Of a stretch of 19,221 bases of DNA, positions 17,207 through 19,221 are shown one piece after another; position 1 is the first letter of the stretch; every line of letters starts with the position of its first letter. This DNA comes from Candidatus Poribacteria bacterium (lineage in GTDB: Bacteria; Poribacteria; WGA-4E; UBA9662): positions 1 to 19,221 of the forward strand of contig PACG01000226.1 of assembly GCA_002699335.1 (NCBI GenBank). Reading direction: 5' to 3'. The notes beneath the pieces are model-generated. The model had not been told where the DNA came from and ran no database searches. It saw only the letters and a list, made by a program, of their open reading frames with translations. The position numbers were made by a program, and so were the translations under genes.

Positions 17207-18826
17207 TCACTGAATCAGCGCCTTGATGGAAGGCACTATCGCGGAATCGTCGTAGACGTAGACATATGTATCTCTTGCGTCAGCGTAGTTCTGCCCGAAG
17301 TTGAGAAATGTCGGATAACCAAAACTAGTAGTGAACTTTCGATCACTCCAGGTCCGTGGTCGGTGGACCAAACGAGTTGCGAGTTGCCGGTGTTGCGAAC
17401 CAGCATGTGTAGCACACTGTCGACCATTAGTGTACCGCTGACTTTCGGATCGCTCGCTCCACCGACCGATCTTTCGGCTGTCGACGAGCGGAGATTTTCG
17501 CCCCGGAAATTGTCGGGATTACCCAAAATGGTACAGAGCCCCATACTTATACTCCTTTCAACGAATGGCTCGCCCCCCCATCCGTCGCCGTAAGCGGTAT
17601 AGAACCGACCATCATCACCCTAAGTGATAGGCCAGCTGTTGCTACCTTTAGCGCAACGAACGATTGTCGAAGCCGGTACCCACTCTAGTTCTTTGACGAC
17701 AGGGCTTGGTGGATAGGGAGAACTGCTGGTAGGTTTCTGTGTCGTCAACATGGCTTTTTCGTCTTGTACTGCAGTTACGATGGGGCTCAAGAATAGCTTC
17801 AGTACTTCATAGTGGCTGTTCCAGCCGCATTGCCACGACTTTTCAGCCCCAGCCACGCCGATGTTCAAGCTGGAGATCACCACGATTAGGCTATCGTACA
17901 AGCCCCACGACTAGTAAGCGTCAGGCGGCACGTTGTTCAGCGTTCCACCCGCATTGTTCCACCTAACAGCCCGTAATGATCTGATGTGTTGTCGTAGTGT
18001 TCGGGATCCTCCGGCAAGCCGATGACCGACGCAACAGCAGTGCTGGCCGCGGCTACGAATGCCTGAGGAATAATCTGCTTGCCGTTCCACTGACCACCGC
18101 GCAGATAGAGATAACCGATGCGCGCCATGGCACGACGTTGGCACTGATATCGGATCCAAATTCGCGCCGCATGACGCCGTCAATCTTGGCTTGGCGACAG
18201 CTATTCTGCCGCCAGGTTAAGTCCTCATGTGCAATTTCCAGTGGCGCAAACACCTGCTCGAACATCAACTCGGAGACGCCCCGTTTGTAAGCCGGCGTGA
18301 GACATTCGGTCAACCAGTTAGGACCACCGTCGCTGTAGGCCCACTTCGTTCCCGGTTCGAAAATCTGTTTGGTGGAGCCGCCCGGCTTCTCGAAACCTGC
18401 TGTCTGTATTGCCAAGTGTGTGATCGTGATCCGCTCAATCCAGCCGGTTTCGTGGTTAGGCTCCGGTGGGACCGCCAATGCCGGATGATGCTTGATAACA
18501 TTTATCTACCAGACCGATTTTTCCATCTGCCACAGCCAGCCCCAGTGTGGTAACACTGATCGACTTGATAGTAGACTTCAGGTCGTACCGTTGGGGAGTA
18601 CCTCCCCACGACATGGCCAGCCTACCGCACCGAATGATATAGCCGGCTCCGTCGCCGGTTAGTGCGTAGTCGCGGACCTTTTCAAGTTGTGCTGGCTCTA
18701 GTCCAACATCCTCTGGTCTGGCTTCGGTCCATGCCGGCAGGGGCCATAACTTGTCCGCTACTGATATAAGTAGCCCTGTAACAGTAGCAACATGACAAGA
18801 CCTACCGGCTTCAAGTAACTCTTCAT
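17207..18826 (-). pseudogene. Decayed secreted beta-lactamase-type serine hydrolase with DUF4185-like C-terminus
   Basis: Joined across frames, the minus strand gives one protein of about 540 codons. An original start is likely at ATG 18826, with AGGA upstream. It opens a signal peptide, MKSYLKPVGLVMLLLLQG, lost to the present main frame by a frameshift near 18760. Then come WPLPAWTEARPED and the serine hydrolase SxxK motif in YDLKSTIKSISVTTLGLA. Next are ITHLAIQTAGFEKPGGSTKQ, GTKWAYSDGGPNWL and ARIGYLYLRGGQW. The C-terminal part carries FYTAYGDGWGGEPFV, NFRGENLRSSTAE and TFLNFGQNYADARDTYVYVY, resembling DUF4185. Damage: frameshifts near 18760, 18500, 18125, 17965 and 17352, TAG at 17911-17913, TAG at 17620-17622, and TGA at 17207-17209. 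The intact family is exported and its substrate is unknown. Sequencing error alone is unlikely, given clean genes alongside. Confidence 0.82.
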
Positions 18827-19039
18827 TTTTCTTTTCTTCCTCTTGTAATTCTGGCATCTCAATACTCGATAGAAAAGCGACTTTCACCATCAGAACCTGA
18901 TGAATATCCCGAACCACGGCCTCGATTGTCCGTTCATCAGTCTATATACCGGTTGATTAATTGGCAGGCGCCACATTGAGATTACCACTAATTTTCACTG
19001 GTTTGTGAATTCACCAAAGCCCATGTGTAAAAGATCATT

Positions 19040-19074
19040 GGCGATTTTTTTATTGTCTTTATTTTTAAATCGCC
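19040..19074. repeat. AT-rich inverted repeat (8-bp arms)
   Basis: GGCGATTT (19040-19047) and AAATCGCC (19067-19074) are perfect inverted arms around a 19-base T-rich loop. Neither side has a T run directly after the stem, so it is not a typical terminator. It could be a relic of an element end or a weak bidirectional terminator. Confidence 0.4.
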
Positions 19075-19087
19075 GCACTGGAATCCT

Positions 19088-19117
19088 TTGACTTTTTTTC
19101 GACCTTATTGATAAAAT
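19088..19117 (+). promoter_or_regulatory. Plus-strand sigma70-like promoter
   Basis: TTGACT (19088-19093), an 18-base spacer and TAAAAT (19112-19117). An ATG follows at 19125 but the frame stops after 19 codons (19125-19184), without a clear ribosome site. A genuine plus-strand gene would have to be broken or start beyond the window. AT-rich DNA can give such matches by chance. Confidence 0.3.
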
Positions 19118-19221
19118 CCGACGTATGCCATTTCCATCTATACTTTTCGACGCTGATTCTTGTGGCTCTCATGATGTTTCGTAGCCTATTTCATTTCTGG
19201 CGCATGAATTTAGCGGTTTTG

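Larger units (their letters stand above)
18827..19221. other. Non-coding region with no supported gene
   Basis: No convincing coding sequence was found. The minus frame entering from 18917 (charged, Glu-rich) is better explained as leader sequence of the decayed hydrolase. The stretch holds a 10-bp palindrome GTGAATTCAC near 19005, an AT-rich inverted repeat and a plus-strand promoter-like sequence, listed separately. Confidence 0.5.

Noticed and set aside
18827..18917. Glu-rich N-terminal extension of the serine hydrolase frame
   Set aside because: A signal peptide with ribosome site in another frame (start 18826) explains the exported family better, so the extension is likely read-through of leader sequence.
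1..19221. CRISPR arrays, phage genes or defence systems
   Set aside because: No regularly spaced repeats, Cas, capsid, integrase or toxin-antitoxin motifs were seen on either strand.

Overview
The window looks like a chromosomal segment from an uncultured bacterium with a moderate-GC genome. Almost every gene lies on the minus strand. A gingipain/PorU-type C25 protease with a FlgD-like C-terminal domain, an IPT/Ig/LysM lipoprotein and a secreted beta-lactamase-type serine hydrolase suggest an FCB-like or candidate-phylum lineage such as Poribacteria or Latescibacteria. This placement is inferred from gene content only and is not secure.

Layout, read in the direction of transcription (high to low coordinates). 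18827-19221 is non-coding: an AT-rich inverted repeat and a plus-strand promoter-like sequence before a 19-codon ORF. 17207-18826 is a decayed gene for a secreted serine hydrolase with a DUF4185-like C-terminus; its reading frame is broken by several frameshifts and stops. A strong sigma70-type promoter (16969-16997) precedes five tRNA genes in the order Pro-UGG, Arg-UCU, His-GUG, Arg-UCG, Leu-UAG. With no visible terminator these lead into tig (trigger factor, TTG start), clpP (GTG start) and clpX. lon follows with its own extended -10 promoter and a structured leader, then rqcP (S4-domain ribosome quality control factor). rqcP overlaps by 4 bp (ATGA) with a 6.25-kb gene for a 2083-residue secreted C25 cysteine protease. 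Next comes a lipoprotein gene with its own near-consensus promoter (3882-3910) and a clear rho-independent terminator (2775-2814). Then comes a gene for an orphan multi-spanning GT-C-like membrane protein (983-2539). The window ends in a decayed IS5-family transposase (1-739). The gaps 740-982, 2540-2774 and 16952-17206 hold no gene I can support, apart from the tRNA promoter.

How the genes work together: the core is a protein-fate cluster. tRNAs and trigger factor act at synthesis and folding, ClpXP and Lon degrade, and RqcP helps rescue stalled large subunits. The unusual part is the last gene, a giant envelope-targeted cysteine protease translationally coupled to this cytosolic set and followed by a cell-wall-type LysM lipoprotein. 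Inactivated genes at both ends (transposase and serine hydrolase) show that accessory DNA around the conserved block is decaying.
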